Part shown: one piece after another, positions 61,753 through 64,000 of the stretch
How positions within the stretch are numbered: the first letter of the stretch is position 1
Layout of the letters: every line of letters starts with the position of its first letter
DNA from: Gnomoniopsis sp. IMI 355080
Taxonomy: Eukaryota; Ascomycota; Sordariomycetes; Diaporthales; Gnomoniaceae
Direction of reading: 5' to 3'
DNA: 64,000 nt
NCBI GenBank assembly: GCA_027946555.1
Contig: JAPEVC010000047.1
Location: 115,818 to 179,817, forward strand
Notes under the pieces: model-generated
What the model was told of the DNA's origin: nothing
The model's input: the letters and a program-made list of their open reading frames with translations, nothing else
Databases searched by the model: none
Program-made: the position numbers and the translations under genes

Positions 61753-63400
61753 ATGAAGAAGCCATCTATCACAGCGTTTTTTGGTCGCGGCACATTTAGC
61801 TCTGCAATCAATCGACACGAGAGGTAAAAAGGCGCCACGCCAGTAGTGCCTAGCTCCCAGCCTTGCTCAGGCTTGAGACCAATGGCCCTTGTTGAGCCGC
61901 GGAGCATTTTGGCGGGAAATTGAGGACAAGCCGCTCTAGGAAGGGATCGGCAATATTCAGAAAAGGATCAACGAATCCTACGAATGTCCTCATCTGGACA
62001 GCGACCCTTGACACGCGCTGCGTCCCTTCACAGCTTCGGCGCCGCGTGCGCGACGTAAGAGGCCCGAGCTGGATGAATGTCATTCCCATGTTACGACCTT
62101 GGCGGCGTTGGAGAGAGAAGTTGAACGGGAGAAAAGACGGCAGATGTGGCAGAGGAAATTCCTGCATTATATTGTCTTTGTAATTAGAACCTGGTCAGTC
62201 GGGCAGGTCAACGATGGCCAGGGGTCATGATCGATCCTCGCATGCCCTTGATGTATATATTCCCGCGGACAGGTTTATGCACGCAGCAATACGGCCTACC
62301 TTTATGTTACCTTCAAAGGAACGAATTTCTCCTGTGTACATCATTTTTGTGACGTTGTTCCCCTTGCCGAGTGTCTCATCTCTCGTCCCACGTTGGAAAT
62401 TCCGCTTGCTCACGTTGACAGATCACGGCGAAGATTCCCGCAGACGCTGTGGTCGACGAACCCACCGACAACCAAGGGAGTTCTCAGATCGTACCGTTGA
62501 CACAAGACCTACTATCTCGTCGATATTGCCGCACAAAAGACCTGACAGAACGAGATACATAAGGTTAGACAAACCCTGCTCAGGCCCTCAATATGCCGGC
62601 TTCAACGCCAGGTCACTCGTGTGTATTAGGGCTCATCACCCAAGCTAGAGGATATGCGGCGTCTCGCATAGCCAGGATGCATATCAAGCTTGGGCCCCAA
62701 ATGGTCCTCCACGCTAGCAGCGACGCCAGAACGCTTCGAGGCCGACTTGTCTCGAAGATCAGGTCAAGTACTTGGGTACAGGTAAATCTACGAGGAGACT
62801 CCTGCGTTAGCTTGCTGTAGCGCATCGTGCGGTGCAATGTGTGATGATGGTGATCTGGGTATAGGCCCATTCGAGTGTGAATTGGGCCAACAGAGAGGGT
62901 GAGCTTTCGAATGCTTGGATAATGGCTAAGCAGACCTCGTGGCGACACCAATCGGAAGGTCAGGAGTCCCAAAAAACCGGATTTGTTCAATTTAAATTAT
63001 TGTTTTGTGGTGATCTTGTGTTGACAGACCGGAGCGGTGGTATGCTACCATGATCTATCAGAAACTGCTTTACAGGGGCCTTTATGAGAACTTGGCAACT
63101 TGGCATACTTGCAGGATCTAATTAAGGAACCTCGTCTCAACACAATGCAAATACCTAATTATAGTGGTTGCGGAACTTGGTAAAAGCTGATGAATCGCGG
63201 TTGTTCGAGGTTTCTTACATGAACAGGTTCCCATCAAATGAGGATATAGATGCTCAGTAATTCTACTGGCTCGTGACAAAAGATCGATAATACTACTTTG
63301 TTTTGGGGTCCAGACTATTGTAAAATAGTTCTGGTATCTGACTGAAGGGCTCTATAGGACAAGACAGAAATAATACTTGACAGCCTTGTAATAAGATCTA
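61753..63400. other. Spacer
   Basis: About 1.65 kb. An imperfect hairpin (arms CCAGACTATT / AATAGTTCTGG) lies near 63311-63335. No gene recognised. Confidence 0.55.
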
Positions 63401-63447
63401 CGTGCTGAAAATGCTGGTCCCCGTCTCGACTTCTCGCGTTCGTGTTA

Positions 63448-63497
63448 GTCGCTTGAACTTCGGCAACGTCCCAATTGTCACTATTCGGGATTTGGTG
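63448..63497. repeat. 50-bp direct repeat, copy 1
   Basis: Starts GTCGCTTGAACTTCGGCAAC and ends GGATTTGGTG. It differs from copy 2 at two positions (C/T and T/C), and the two starts are exactly 120 bp apart. Confidence 0.9.
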
Positions 63498-63567
63498 TCC
63501 TCCGATCGCTGGTTCCCGTAGTAGTGGTGGTGTCGGTAGTCGGGTTGTAGTATTTGCTGACCGTCTT

Positions 63568-63617
63568 GTCGCTTGAACTTCGGCAATGTCCCAACTGTCA
63601 CTATTCGGGATTTGGTG
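63568..63617. repeat. 50-bp direct repeat, copy 2
   Basis: Same as copy 1 except two transitions. The 120-bp period is a multiple of three, so both copies fall in the same frame of an open minus-strand frame (63728-63315). Confidence 0.9.
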
Positions 63618-63897
63618 GATACGCCATCTCGGTCTGGGCAGCCGCGCGCGGCGCCGCAAGAGAGGAAATTCCTTTGGACAGGCGCCCGCATCCCGTGGGG
63701 AACCGAACCGAACCGGGACGGCGCCCATAAAATATGTTCTTTTAAGTTAATACTATGTACAGTATCGATCAAGGACTAATCAATGCGACAAACGGCAGAG
63801 TGTATGGCAGCTTAGGTAGATAGGACGCCCACTACCTATGTTCACCCACAAGGCGTGTTGTTTTAGGGGGATCCAGGGTTGAAAAATTATTCACTAG

Positions 63898-64000
63898 TTT
63901 TTAGTCTGACTAAAAACTAACTAAGACTAATCTTAATTAGTTAGTCTTTAGTCAGGCCTCTGGAAAATTAGTTAGTCTTTAGTCAGGCTAAAGACTAACT
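63898..64000. repeat. Cluster of AGTCTTTAGT-type inverted and direct repeats at the window end
   Basis: An 11+1+11 perfect palindrome (AGTTTTTAGTC / GACTAAAAACT) is at about 63897-63919; a 23-bp direct repeat beginning AATTAGTTAGTCTTTAGTC occurs at 63935-63957 and 63966-63988; and a 13-bp perfect inverted repeat (AGTTAGTCTTTAG / CTAAAGACTAACT) spans 63970-64000. The structure runs off the window, so its nature (transposon end, satellite) is open. Confidence 0.75.

Overview
The window is about 64 kb of nuclear DNA from a filamentous ascomycete (Pezizomycotina, most likely a Sordariomycete). The evidence is: many short introns of about 50-120 nt with GT-AG ends and CTAAC/CTGAC-like branch sites; genes on both strands with kilobase-scale spacers and no operons; pyrimidine-rich leaders before start codons; and families typical of mould genomes (WSC sensor, CFEM protein, Zn2Cys6 regulator, LURP-like protein, Prm10, NADP-mannitol dehydrogenase, fungal arylsulfotransferase). 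Exon joins below were worked out by hand from splice sites, reading phase and family similarity; each gene closes in frame. I saw no tRNA, rRNA, CRISPR or intact transposon.

Left part (1-22.5 kb): a mitochondrial 3-methylglutaconyl-CoA hydratase (-), a 7.2 kb stretch without a recognisable gene that ends in a purine/pyrimidine-rich leader, a WSC cell-wall stress sensor (+), a small secreted protein whose C-terminal half is four 16-residue repeats (+), a Zn2Cys6 regulator (+), a GPI-type CFEM protein (+) and a Prm10/ThrE-type membrane transporter (+).

Middle part (22.6-46.5 kb): a gene-rich accessory-looking stretch. It holds a sugar-type MFS transporter (-), a 2-oxoglutarate/Fe(II) dioxygenase-like protein with a GC-AG intron (-), a phytanoyl-CoA-dioxygenase-family protein (+), a cysteine-rich secreted protein (-), a secreted GMC oxidoreductase (+), a LURP/Tubby-like protein (+), a double-GFA-domain protein (+), a D-2-hydroxyacid dehydrogenase (-) and an epoxide hydrolase (-). 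There is no PKS, NRPS or terpene synthase. Together these could oxidise and detoxify a small molecule or a plant-derived compound, but that is inference from adjacency only.

Right part (48-64 kb): NADP-mannitol dehydrogenase (+), a Nudix ADP-sugar pyrophosphatase (+) with an optional mitochondrial-like leader, a two-TM arylsulfotransferase-family protein (-), an 8.3 kb spacer, a small serine-rich protein (+), and at the far right a pair of 50-bp direct repeats and a cluster of short perfect inverted repeats running off the window end. The palindrome TACCTAGGTA recurs in the spacers.
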